Positions 26,101-37,900 of a stretch of DNA of 64,000 nucleotides are shown one piece after another (position 1 is the first letter of the stretch; each line of letters starts with the position of its first letter). This stretch comes from Pelomyxa schiedti (Eukaryota; Evosea; Pelobiontida; Pelomyxidae). The notes under the pieces were generated by a model. The model did no database searches. It was not told the origin of the DNA and saw only the letters and a list, made by a program, of their open reading frames with translations. Position numbers and translations under genes: made by a program. Where the stretch lies: the NCBI GenBank assembly GCA_020536535.1, contig JAHLWZ010000301.1, forward strand, positions 1-64,000, read 5' to 3'.

Positions 26101-26941
26101 TTCCACTCCCTACAATGGACAAGAAGAGATGATATAATAAGACCTGTCCTCCCCTTCCCCCTGTTAGAGCTTTCGGAAAAGCGATTCTTTACCTTGCCAG
26201 CTTTACAGTGTATAACCTAATTTGTTTAGCTTAATTTAAGGCACCCAAACTGGTTGGTACTTACAGCAACATTAGCTGGGTCTGCTGCAAGCCATTTCAT
26301 CTGTAAAAAAACAACATTTTGTATACCATTACTGTTTGAGAGAAGAGTACCACGTGACTACAACACTTGTCAATAATTTCAAAAGGGGGAGCATTATGGT
26401 CATCAAAAGGAAAGACAGAAACTGAGAAGTGTTCACTCATACTAAGTAGGAGAAACGATTCAACCTCTATCGTGGAATTTACTTGCGTCATACCCCCTTT
26501 CAGAGCACCTTTGTTATTCAAGTAAGAGGTGTGCAGTTATTAAACTTTCTCATACAAGTTGTACACCCAATAATGCTCATGATGGAATGTTTCAAAGAAT
26601 CTATCAAAAAAAAAAAAAAATGAGGGAAAAAAGAAGTTAAGTCCGTCCCACCTGTACACCTCCTTCATAGGGTTCCGATACGCAGCCTCCACACTTTCTG
26701 TGGGTGTTTTGTTATTTTTCCGTTGTTTTTTCTTCAAAGGAAGAACCTGAAGGAAACCCCATAGCCACGATACGTGGTGTAATGTCTAGACGCAATGTGA
26801 GTGTGAGAAGCGAGGAGAAAGACCCGTTGACCACTAATGAAGGGAGAAAAAAACAACAAGCTGTCACTCACAAGACAGATCTAGATCGAATCCAAACATC
26901 TGGTACCGCCGCTTCTTCTTCGACACGGTGGTGTGCAACAT
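23143..26941 (-). CDS. PTEN-like lipid phosphatase fused to a DUF547 domain
   Basis: Many short exons splice in frame. The start reads MLHTTVSKKKRRYQMFGFDL DLSYITPRIVAMGFPS, equal to the PTEN PIP2-binding motif and phosphatase entry. Then come AAYRNPMKEVYR, FHHEHYWVYNLYEK, VSVFPFDDHNAPPFEIIDKC, the P-loop VIHCKAGKGRTGLII and GVTIPSQ. The C2 part gives FNVPNLPCFGDIKIEVMAKS, MFNLWFNTAFVEG and a last strand FEIEIFAD. With no stop or new start seen, exons continue into DUF547: MKTAFWLNVYNLMALHSAAV, HTFQGMGPGAHIPDDDPR, DPRISFALCLG and WLPENIQWYLKDFG. The tail is Ala/Ser/Thr-rich and ends at 23143. The N-terminal half should dephosphorylate PIP3 at the plasma membrane. DUF547 has no known activity. 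A two-gene alternative cannot be excluded without transcripts. Confidence 0.8.
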
Positions 26942-27672
26942 CTTTGATTGTTTTTTTTTTCTTTTTTTTTTTGTTTTTGTTGACACTTCGGCGATGTCAA
27001 AAACAAAAGAGAAAGGTCGAAAAAAAATGTTTTTTCGATAAAAAATTTCCGTCTAACGGTTCAGCAACAACAAGACAAATCGCTCCTTAATTTCTCGGCA
27101 AAGCGAATCAGGAAAGGAAGAAATGGGTTGTCCTTCAAACAGGAACAAGGGAAATGGAGACAACAACCATTGAGCCCTCTCCTTCCAAGTAGAGGGAGGT
27201 CTCAGAAGTGGGTTGGACAGAATGCCCAACAACGAGGGCCGGTTTGCACACACAGTCGCAACCAGGTGTGCAGTTCTACTGTTTCTCAAGGGTAATATTT
27301 GTGGTGCTGTTCACAGCGTTGTTGTAGTCTTTTTCTTATAAGAAGTTCCACCACACAGTTGATTTTTCCAACTTGGGAGAAGTTCTGAGCAAAATTGCCA
27401 GCAAGGGTTGTAATACCGAACTTTTTTCTGGGCCAGCAAGTTAGAACGTCATCAGCAGATGTGTTTCTGTTCTGGCTGAGGGGTTTTTACTTTCCTTAGA
27501 AAATGCAACCTTCCCTTTGCGTGGGAAAAGCTTCTTTTCACGGGTATAAAACAACACCAAAAGGTAGTAGCTCCTGTCAATTACATACTAAAATGTCACT
27601 CCTTTCTTTTTATTAATTAATGTATGGCTCCGGTAAAGGCACATATCAGCATGTTGATTGGAAGCGTGGCTG
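26942..27672. other. Intergenic, nothing recognised
   Basis: About 730 bp upstream of PTEN-DUF547 and downstream of the hydrolase-SAM gene, both on the minus strand. It is T/A-run rich near 26950-27030. No coding exon, RNA gene or repeat family was recognised. Confidence 0.4.
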
Positions 27673-30600
27673 TCATAAAAGGGTATTAGTGAGAATGTGG
27701 GAGTGTGAACGTGAATAAGTGTGTGAACGGGAATGAGGCCGAGGGTAGGATGAGTCCTGTGAGGTGTTATCTGATGCTTCGCGAGTTGATTTGTGGTGTG
27801 TTTCATGGCTGGAATTGCTGCTGTCAGAGTCACTTCCGGATGATACTGTATCTGTGTGGTGGTGGTGATGGTTCCGTGTGCTGGGTGTTTGCTGCACGGT
27901 GCGTTCCAGAACAATGGGAGGATCGCTGTTGTGTCTGTGGCGATTCCTAGACTTGCTGTGATGACAAGAGTGCCCCTTGGGAGCCGATTCTCCCCCGCTT
28001 TGCCGGGGAGTGTTTGGTGTATATGAGTGCTCTCTGTGGTGGTGAGAGTGGCTGCTTTCTTGCTCGTGAGAGGTGTGATCGGTGTCCTTATCAGCGTGGG
28101 AATGGCGTGAAGGGCTCACTGGAGACTCTGTCCTTTCGGCAGAGCGGTGAGAGTTTGTGGGAGAAGAGCAAGAGGCCCCCTCGTGTTTTATAGGTGAAGA
28201 GGATCCACTGCCCTCCTGGTTGTGCCGGTTGTGGTGATGGTGGTGGCCTTGAGTCCCATCGGGGCTAGGACTCGATGGGGGGGAGGCGGGTTCTGGAGTT
28301 TGTGAGTGTTGTGTGGCGTTTGGTTGAGCTGTTGTATTTACAAAAACAGGTGGTGTTGATAATCTCCTTGGGCGGGGTACTGTCAAGGGACGAGGTGAAG
28401 TGGAGTGGGATTGGGTCCTGGGAGAGTTGAGTTGGTCTGCTGAAGCAAGTTGAAGAGGTAGAATCGGAGGTGACGTGGGAGGCTGTGTGGTGGCGGTTTT
28501 TTGCGGGGGTACTTTGATTGTAAAATGTGAAGATTCGGAGGGCTTTGTGGGAACTGCGAGATTTGAGGATCTGGGTGATAGGGATCCATCTCTTCTGAGT
28601 TTGGCACCTGAAATAGAGCTCGTTTTCAGAGGCAGAATATTGAAAAAGGACTTGAGGGATTTGGTACGGATCAAGCCCTGTGTGCTGGGCAGGGTGTGAG
28701 AGGGGTGGAAGTGATGGCATTACAGGTAGTGTGGGGAGAATAGGAGAGGATGGTGCAGTCTTAGGAGACTCACTGGATGTCGATCTAGGTGAAACTGGCG
28801 ATTGATTAGAGTGTGGAGCCGGCGAGGGGGGAGGGGTGGATCCAGATAAGTTGTCTTAAAATGATCAGGACTAATCTGGAAGGAAATACGAATGAAAACC
28901 TCTCAGGGCGGTGACGGCATCTAAAATGGTATTGTGATGGCATTCATCTATCTGCAAAATTTCGAAGTCAATTGGTTGAAGTCCACTCAGGGATAGTTTA
29001 TCATAAAACCTATGCCATATTATTTTTGTTTTCTCGGAAGGGGAAGATACCCCGCCGAAAGAAAATTGTTCAGGTATTGCCCTAAGCCAAGCTGGTCAAG
29101 CCAGGTTTTCACAAAATTGACTGGTGCACCAGTGATGGTTTCTAAAAGTGAAGATATTCGAAAGAAAAGAAAAAATACAGACCTGGTGGCGGTCTCAACT
29201 CACTTTTAAAAGTGCACATAACCAGATCTAAAAAGTTTAGAAACCCTTGAATAGCTTCCAGGCACTCGTCATTGTCAATATTTAGGTTGTGGTCTTCATC
29301 CCGAACAGTAACTAATTTCCAGCGATAGGAAAAGAGGGAAAAAAGCTTCTACTCAATGACTTAATAACTTCTGAAATAGGAGGTTGTAAAAACCTGCACT
29401 TGAGTAAGAGGCACACTGGTATCTTTTTCTCCATGCACGAGTAGAACAGGGCAGGTTATCATTCCTGCCAGCTTTTCATTATTAAATATTTCAGTGCTGA
29501 ATAAACTAGGGAAACTCGAGCGAAGGTGAGGAGCATGCTTCATGGCAGCCTGAAAACTTGTTAAGTGACCACAAATTCCTGAATGAGTACCAGAAGAATC
29601 AGCAGCAACTTTACAAGGGGCATCAAGTTTAACAGATTTTGGTAGCCATTTGCTTTCAAATCCCTTGTCAGATACTGCTGCAGCAACGTGGGAAGCAGGC
29701 CCTGACCCCATGCCCTTTCCCATTCTGCGATGCTTTAAGGAAATGTATTTCGCGGAGGATCAAACATTATAATTCGCAGTCTTGGTTTCAAGGTAGCCAA
29801 GAACATGTAGGCTGCACATGCATCTTGGTAGCATGCTGCTTCTGATGGTACCCCAATATGATGTCCATATCCAGTATACTCAAAAGCACAACAGTCAACC
29901 TAAAAAGGAGAAAACCAGGTCAAGGAAACTTTAAACCCTGTTTTGTGCATACATGAAGGATTTGAACCATTATTTTGAGCCAAGACTGAATGAGACACAA
30001 ATCCTCATTTGTATCCATACAGTACAGAATAGTAAATGCAGATTTCCTGTGTATCATGTCAGGCGAAACTAGTGACAAGAAGACAAGTAACTCTGATGGA
30101 TTCTCTTTATTGACATAGGAGAAATACACATATGGCATTGGAGGCTCCGCAGATCCGCGGCTTAGCCATCGCAATTCATGCAACCAAGGTGACCCAGTTG
30201 GAGGAAAGAAAACCAAGCTCTATAATATAGTTCTAAGATACAGAGGGAGTAAATGTTTTTGCATACTTCCTTTGAGGGCCGTGCACTTAGGGGCTGAAAA
30301 TCGGATGTAGATAGAGGTTTAAAATCTAGCTGTTTTCTTGGTTATGCGAAATTAGGAAACAGAGGGACCAAACATGGTACTCCTGCCCAGCGTCGAAAAC
30401 TGTTGCCATTTGTGTCTCACGAGAAACGGCAACGGCATCCTTATAAAGCGCACACGCACTAGCCACCACCCCAAGCTTATGGGAGACGTGATCCATAATC
30501 TGTTAGGATCGATCTTAGTACCGTTTCCCAATCAACCCAAGGGGAAAGGAAGATAAGCAACCTTTGAGATGCCGAATGTGTTTGGCACCACAAATTTCAT

Positions 30601-30906
30601 GTCAGGCTGGCCCAACTGGGTCAGTGAGATTACCAATGTACAGCACTCCCCTGCGGCCTTTTCAGTCTTCTTATCACTTCTACTTGTGGGGCTGTTTCTG
30701 TCGCCGTTGTTGCTGTTATTGCCATTGTCATTGCTATTTACGGTGGTACTGCTAGCAGTGTCCCCTGCGTCGTCGACGTTGCTTCCTTCGTCGTTTGTCT
30801 TGGGGGAGGCTGTGGTCGTGGTTGTGGTGGTAGTATCTGGGTCGTCGGGGTCGCCATCTACACTACCACTTACACTCGTTGTAGTGGTAGTGCTGGTGCT
30901 GGTCAT
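27673..30906 (-). CDS. ABHD17-like alpha/beta hydrolase with SAM domain and His/Ser-rich tail
   Basis: The start at 30906 opens a Thr/Asn/Asp-rich head, followed by LVISLTQLGQPDMKFVVPNT with IMDHVSHKLGVV, perhaps a ubiquitin-like fold. Hydrolase exons give CCAFEYTGYGHHIGVPSEAA CYQDACAAYMFLAT, IIIMGKGMGSGPASHVAA, MITCPVLLVHGEKDTSVPL and DEDHNLNID. Asp and His of the triad are present, but the nucleophile elbow reads GKGMG where GxSxG is expected. A SAM-like domain follows (VKTWLDQLGLGQYLNNFLSA, FYDKLSLSGLQPIDFEILQI). The C-terminal 330 residues are Pro, Ser and His rich with HHHHHNRHN clusters. ABHD17 enzymes remove palmitate from proteins. This one may be a pseudoenzyme or scaffold. Confidence 0.7.
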
Positions 30907-31456
30907 TGTTTGTTTTTTTTTTCAGGTTTGTTTCGAAGAATTTCGGGTAAAACCTGTCAGTTTTTCGTACGAACAGTTCGGTGCTGCTGTGGGTTTTGGT
31001 GAAGGGTGGTGCAGGTGTGGGAACACCTCTTTGGCCTCGTTCTTTTCCATGTCTCTAACAAAGTTTGGCGCCAACTTAACGGCGTTGTGAGTTGAGAGGA
31101 AAACCAAAAAACAGATGGATGTATTTTAAAAAGTGTTGGTATCTGCTTGTTGAAGGGTTGGTTTATTTGGGTGTTTTCAAACTCTTGGTAAGGAGGAGGT
31201 GAACCGCAGAAAACAGTTTCACAGTCAATCTCGCGGATTCTAATAAAAGCCGGAGTGTACCTTTCGTAGGTGGAATAAATGTGCAGGTAAGTACCACACG
31301 TTCAGATAGTGTAAAAAAAATCCCAGGCCGAAAAAAAAAGGGCGCCGGGGTTTTATGGCAGAAGTAGGCAAAAGCCACCCAACAAGAAATAAAAAGATCT
31401 AACATCTTATATAGCCAAAATCGTATAAATAAACAAGTTCAAGACAACAACCAACC
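30907..31456. other. Divergent intergenic region
   Basis: About 550 bp between the divergent starts of the hydrolase-SAM gene and the PqiA-type membrane gene. Both promoters should be here. AT-rich stretches near 31410-31440 could be core promoter elements, but none can be named. Confidence 0.4.
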
Positions 31457-34400
31457 ATGGGAGGTACCAAGACATTGAATCTAGTTGGCATAGTATGCGT
31501 CTGCGTGGTATTAGGTAAGATCTAGGTGTTGTGAAAAGCTTGTACTCACCTCGGTTACAAGGAGTTCACTTTGTTTCCAGTGAAACATCCACCTGCGGTA
31601 TTCGTTGTTGGCTCGAAAGCCTTGTAATTGTTCTTCCTGATCAAGAGCTCGAATTCAACTACACAGTGGCGCGAGTACAGCACGAAGTAAGATTAAACAT
31701 GACTTCATTCTATTGCGGTTTGTCTGCTATTGGCCCGGTTTCTTCAGCAGTTTCCTCTCCTCTGTCTGAATTGGAACTATCTATGGCCCTCAACAACGTT
31801 AGTGCGGGGTGCAGCTTTGATTGGAATATGACCAACACACATAATGGAAAGACTACAGAAGAGTCTGGAAAAGGTGTAGTGAGTATACTCGATTTCGCCA
31901 CTAAGCTATGCTTGACTCTCACTCGGCCAATGGGTGAATGCTCTCACGCTCTTATTGCCGGTGTAAAGGAATGTAATGCCACAGCCCAGAATTTCACGTT
32001 CAATCTGCACTCGGGTGACAGTGGGGCAAATCCAGAGATAACAGAAATGAGAGACACACTGCGGGGAATTATGGGGCAACAACTCAGTGTGTGCAACATA
32101 ATAACACTCCTTGTATCATCAAATGTGACAGCTGAGTATGCCAAAATTCACGAAAGACTGCAAGATGCGGCAGCTCCGCGACCTCCCCCGGATATCCCGA
32201 TGCCAGGTGGTGACGTGATGGACCTGAATACAAGCCCCTTCTTGAATGCATTAGAATACATAGCAAATGACTTCGTGGGTACCGATGGAACCCTGGGGCT
32301 GAATACAATATTTACATCGATGACTAATGGCACAGGTACTAAGTGACATGCTTTCACATGTTTAATTCTATGAAAGGTGTGTTGAATATGACAAATGTAT
32401 CACTTGCGTTCAACGTGAGTATTCCACAAATTGGTACAATATTTCTCGCAATCCCGCATATTTGGGTGTGGGGACTGGATACCTGGACTTTGTTCGATAT
32501 TCTTGAGCCTACATCCGTAATAGAACTACAGTCAGTTGCAGCATTGCAGATGTTTGGTGTCGGCGTTGATTTTGAAATGACTCTCGTTGTGGAGAACTCT
32601 ACATGGCTCATAAACCCATATCCGCTAGAGGAGAGATTCAGAGTATCATTTGACATGTCAAATATGAATATGTCCTCTCTGGTGAATGTTGCCGTATATC
32701 TCAGTCAAGCTGAAAACTATACGAATATGCAATGCCGGGATATTGGGTGCATATTGAATCTCTTCAGTCCAAATCAAACTGCAATCTCACAAATGGCCTT
32801 CAATCTTTCCGTTCTTGATGCTGCTGTGACTATTGAAAGTGCTGGGGATGAAGACATCGATAAATTAGTGAATGACTTCCTCTCGTTCTTCATAGATTCA
32901 GTTGTGGACTGTGCACCTCCAATCGTAGAGGGCGTTGTTGCAGGGCCGGTTCTTCAAATAGTTAATGGCGTACTGAACAAAGTGCTTTCTGAGGCGCAAT
33001 GTGAGTATACACCAGATGAAAAGGATAGCATGGAAGTGGCAAACAAGCCTTCCACATTCCTTTCTCTTATGGGAGCTATAGCTGCATCAGCAGTATTGTT
33101 ATGTGCCGGAATCATCATAAGAAGGAAGGTAAAGCGGCAGGCCAGGGATATTCCTGAGTCAGCGCCGTACAAGGCTCCAGCAACAGAGGAAAAGGCACCA
33201 TTAATACCTGGTCCCTCGGATAAGGCTGAAAAAACAGACCCAGCTGAACCTAGTGATCAGCTTACAATGTGTTTGTTTTTTCATCCAAAATTGCCAGCAG
33301 TTGTACGATATGCAGTACCAGCAATTATTCTTATTTCCATGGCTCTATTCGTCTCTTCCAATACCTCGGGAGGGGCCGAGGTTTTCTTAGTTGTGCTTAC
33401 TGGAACTGGACGCATTGTTTCGTTTGACTCGCTTTTCATTTTTACTCTGGCAAATAGTGTTCGCGTATGTGCCGGTTTAATTTTCATTGGAAATCTCATC
33501 AAATCAGGACATGTGGGAAGCTGGGATTTGGCCGCTGTCTTTACTGATTGCAATATTTTCGGGAGGGTGGCCGTATCTCAAGTTACTGTTAATGCTTTGT
33601 GCCTGGGTTGTCCCGGTACAGATACTGTCAGTCCGGCGCAGAGAATTGGGACTAATGATACTAGGTAAGAAATTGAAAGAAAATTTGTGACTAATGTGAA
33701 AAGATGCACTTGGCAAGTGGTCACTCATTGACTCTTACGTTATGATATTGATGGTGGTGGCGTTTCATCTCACCATCGAATTCCCTGCATACGACACTGG
33801 AAACTATACCCCATCTGGAAGTTTTGCTATTGATATTGTGGTGGAACCTCTTTATGGCTTCACTTTGTTTCTCTTGGCAACTGTTATATCGCTCACATTA
33901 TCACATGTCATCGTGGCTCTTCATAGATACTGTGACGGCACAGGAGTAACTAATGTGGATGGGGATATATCACAACCAGAAAAGCAGAAACGTCGTGCAC
34001 TCTGTGCAACTGCTCTTCCAAACTCAAGAACGTGTGGAAAAGTTCTATTTGCCATGCTGATTGGAGTTCTACTCGTCTTTGCTGTAATTCTTCTTGGATT
34101 GGGAATTCTTACACCCTCTTTCGAGTTCGTTTTTGGAGGTGCTGTTGGTTGGCTTCTGAAAGAAATTGGGCAGCCTACATCGACCTCGTACTCTGTTTTC
34201 TCTCTGGCTTATGCACTTCCACGTAGTACTTGCGGTGTTGCATTACTATCTGTTCGTGCAGTGCAGCTTATGTTCGTTTTAACATCCATTGTGGCCCCAG
34301 CGGCACTACTGCTATCACTTGCAGTGCTATGGTTTATCCCAATGAAAGAGCCCACACAAAAGAGGTGGTATACACTATGCGAGGTCTTGAATGCATGGTC

Positions 34401-34723
34401 TGCCTTGGAGGTTGAGAATATCTAATTCCCACTTTATCCCTCACTCACGACAGGTTTTCGTTGTGTCAATCATTGCAGCCATACTTGAGATTGAACAATT
34501 TGCTCAGTTTATTGTGGAGGAGCCTTGTGCAGGCGTGAACATGATCTTGAATAACCGCATCGGCGAAGGTGCTACTTGCTTCGACGTACAAGCGAAATTG
34601 CTCATGGGTTGTTGGCTACTGTTTGGCGCCTCCGTTGTTTATATTGTCACTGCTATTATCGTTATGAGGTTGTGTCACGCTGCTCTGATGGAACCAGGAA
34701 AAGGAAGGACGGCAGTCAACTAG
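31457..34723 (+). CDS. Membrane protein: TULIP/BPI-like ectodomain plus two PqiA/LetA-type units
   Basis: Exon 1 encodes a signal peptide (MGGTKTLNLVGIVCVCVVLG). An ectodomain of about 500 residues with many N-glycosylation sites follows. Its strand-rich pattern (LEFNYTVARVQHEVRL, LNNVSAGCSFDWNMT, SLAFNVSIPQIGTIFLAIPH) resembles BPI/LBP-type lipid-binding TULIP folds. After the helix FLSLMGAIAASAVLLCAGII and a charged linker come multi-pass segments. Two carry the paraquat-inducible-protein-A signature: WPYLKLLLMLCAWVVPV with LDALGKWSLIDSYVMILMVV, and CEVLNAWSALEVFVVSIIAA. Bacterial PqiA and LetA work with MCE proteins in phospholipid transport. The expected place is plasma membrane or endolysosome. 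Exon joins near 32338, 33469, 33665 and 34420 are all in frame. The lipid role is inference. Confidence 0.75.
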
Positions 34724-34959
34724 GCGCCCCCACACCCCAAAAATATGTAACGGTAGTGTTTTCTTATTCAAAAAATAATCCAGTTTTTCCTGTTTTACTT
34801 GTCTTCTTATTTTTGGTCGTGTTGTGATTTCGAAGCTGGGCTTTCATTGTATCCCTCGCAACACTGGTGGTTTGATGACAGAGCAGAAACAATTTTGGTT
34901 TCTGCAGTTCTTCCCAGAACACAAAAGAAAAGCACTAGAAACCGTTGAAGAGGCACGAC

Positions 34960-37900
34960 ATGGCCGGTACCCTTTATGTCACTGTCATCTCCGCCTCCGA
35001 TTTAATTGCAAAGGGTATACCTCTTTCATTATCGCCATTGGTTTTTTTTTTAATAAAATCCCAGACGTTGTTAGCAAGACTTCTGACCCTTATGTCCAAA
35101 TACGATACACGGACGAATCCGGAAAATCCCATAAGGTGGAAACTAAAGCGATAAAAAACACTCTCGAGCCCAAATGGAACGAGGAGTTTGAACTTAAGCT
35201 TGGCGCCCCTAAAAAACAACCTTGGGTGGAATTTAGGGTTTATGATAAAGACCTTGTTCTGGATGGTGAGCATTTAGGGGTCCCTGTAATAGTCTCATAA
35301 TATTATTACACTTTTAGGTTATAAACTCTGATTCACATCACCCTTTTCTCTCAGATTTGCTTGGTCGGTTCCCTCTGGATACCTCCACTCTAGCTCAAGG
35401 AACAACAACTGAAACCACTCATAAACTGGTCGGTTCTGACCACGGCTCCCTCACTTTACGAATGTGTTTTGTGAGTGCTTCATCCACACCTGCAAGTGCA
35501 GCAGCATTTGCTGCCTCAGGACATGCAATGATGCAATATGATGTCACCTTTCTTACAGCGGATGAGGAAGGAGCGGGAATGACATCACAGAAGGTGCGTG
35601 TGCAACTAATTGGTTCTGGTGCCGCTGCGGCGCCACCTCCCATGGAAGTGGAGTCAAAAGATGGCTTCCCTCGTGGCTCTTCCAAAACTTTTCGGGTACG
35701 GTGTCGTGACCCTGGAGTGATAACACGCATACATGTGGAGCGGCAGCCTGAAATGGGAAAGAATGATGGATGGAAACTAGAGAGAGTGGTAATTGCTCCA
35801 CTCACACTCTCTGGGGAGCCGGGTGCACAAATGGGCTTTGCAATTGGAAAACTGTTAAATGACAAACAAAGAGTTGCTGAAGCTGGGTATGCTTTTTCCC
35901 ATTACTAAATCGAAGACAAACCCTCTTTAAAGAACAGATTCTTCAGCTGCTGCAGCCAAGGCACTCGTACTGGCTGGGGATGTTACGTACATTATTCGCA
36001 CAAAAACTGGAGACCGCAGAGGAGCCGCTACAACAGCACGTGTTACATGCGTACTGGTTGGAGCTAAATTAACTTCTCCTTCCCTTGTTTTGGAGAGTCC
36101 TGCTGAAACATTATTTTCTCGCGGTCATGACGACTTATTCCGTGTGGTGTGTAAACACGTCGGTGACTTGCAGAACGTGAAGATATCTATCTCACAAACT
36201 GATCCTCCTTCTCCTTGGTTTTTGGAGAAAATTTCAGTGCGATGTGTAGAAACACCAGCAATCAGTGAACAGTTTTTCTTTTGCAATGACTGGCTGGGTG
36301 GAACAGCCCCATGTGAGAGGGAACTGGCAATGAGTGAGCATGACTCCACTGAGCCAGGATCACTGTCGAAAAGGTACCGTGTATCAATAAAAACTGGAGA
36401 CAGACGTGGTGCAGGTTGGTAACAAAACTCATTTCCTTACTCTAATATCCTACCAGGGACTGATGCCAATGTCTCTATCGTTGTGTACGGTGAGAAAGGG
36501 GAAAGTGGCACAAAAAAGCTGGAAAAGCCAGGTAACTGTTTTGAGAGAAACAAGATAGATGAATTTGGATTTGAGTGTCAAGACTTGGGGCATCTTCAAC
36601 GGGTTGTGATAGGACAAGATGGGAAGGGTCTGAGTAGCTCCTGGTTCCTTGAGCATGTAACTGTGAAGGAAGAGGACAGTGTAAAGACTTGGTTCTTCCC
36701 TTGTGGAAGATGGCTAGCACATGATATGGAAGATGGTTTGATTGAACGACAACTTCTTGCAGCTTCTGAAGACTCAAAGTGGAGTTGTGCTGCTTTGAGG
36801 CACTACCGAATAACAACAGTCACTGCCGATAAACGTGGTGCTGGCACCGATGCCAATGTCTACATAAATATTCATGGTGAAAATGGTGATAGTGGTGTTC
36901 GCTCTTTAGATGCACCTGGAAACACCTTTGAGCGTGGAAAATCAGATGATTTTGGCGTTGAATGTGTTGATTTAGGGAAAATTGTTCAAATAACCATTGG
37001 GCATGACAATAAAGGTGTTGGCCCTGACTGGTTTTTAGACAAAGTGATCATACACGAAGAAGAGACCAATTTAACCTATTACTTCCTCTGTGGACACTGG
37101 TTATCAAAAACTAAAGAAGACAAGCTCATAGAAAGATTGATCCCAGCTTCAGCTAATGATGGCATTACATCACAACCATGGCACAGATATAGGATCACAA
37201 CAGTAACCGGGAACCGCCGCGGTGCTGGCACTGACTCCCATGTTTTCATTGATATCCACGGCTACAAGGGGACTAGCGGAGAAAAGAGATTAGATGCAGC
37301 AGGCAATCTCTTTGAGCGTGGAAGCACAAATACTTTTGGTGTGGAATGTGATTACCTGGGGGAACTTAAGTCTCTCAAGATTTGGCATGACGACTCCGGT
37401 ATTAGCGCAGGATGGTTCTTGGACAAGGTCTGTAGGTCCTCTCTAACTGTCACTGCAATAACTCGCGCAAGGTCATCATTGAAGAAGAAGTTGCACACGG
37501 GAAGAAGTGGTGGTTCCTGTGTGGCCAATGGTTGGATAAAAATGAAGGCGATCATGAAATCTCCAGGGAACTTGCTCCGTTGCCTCAAGATGGCGAATCT
37601 TGTTCTCCACTAAGAACGTACATAATTAGCGTACATACTGGAAACAGAAGAGGAGCCGGAACAAATGCTAATGTTTTCTTGGAAATATTTGGCGCCAAAG
37701 GAACTTCTGAAAAGCGAAAACTTGACGCAAAGGGAAACCTCTTTGAAAGGAACAGGGTGGATAATTTCCAGTTTGAATGTGTAGACTTGGGAGAGCTGCA
37801 GAAAATTGTTATTGGACATGACAACTCTGGAGTAAATTCTGCTTGGTTCCTTGATAAGGTACAATTACTAAATACAGTCGAGTTGTACTAACCCATATAG

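Noticed and set aside
30564-31090. Long plus-strand frame with many hydrophobic residues
   Set aside because: It is antisense to the Thr/Asn-rich first exon of the hydrolase-SAM gene; repeats of ACN codons read as Val/Leu on the other strand.
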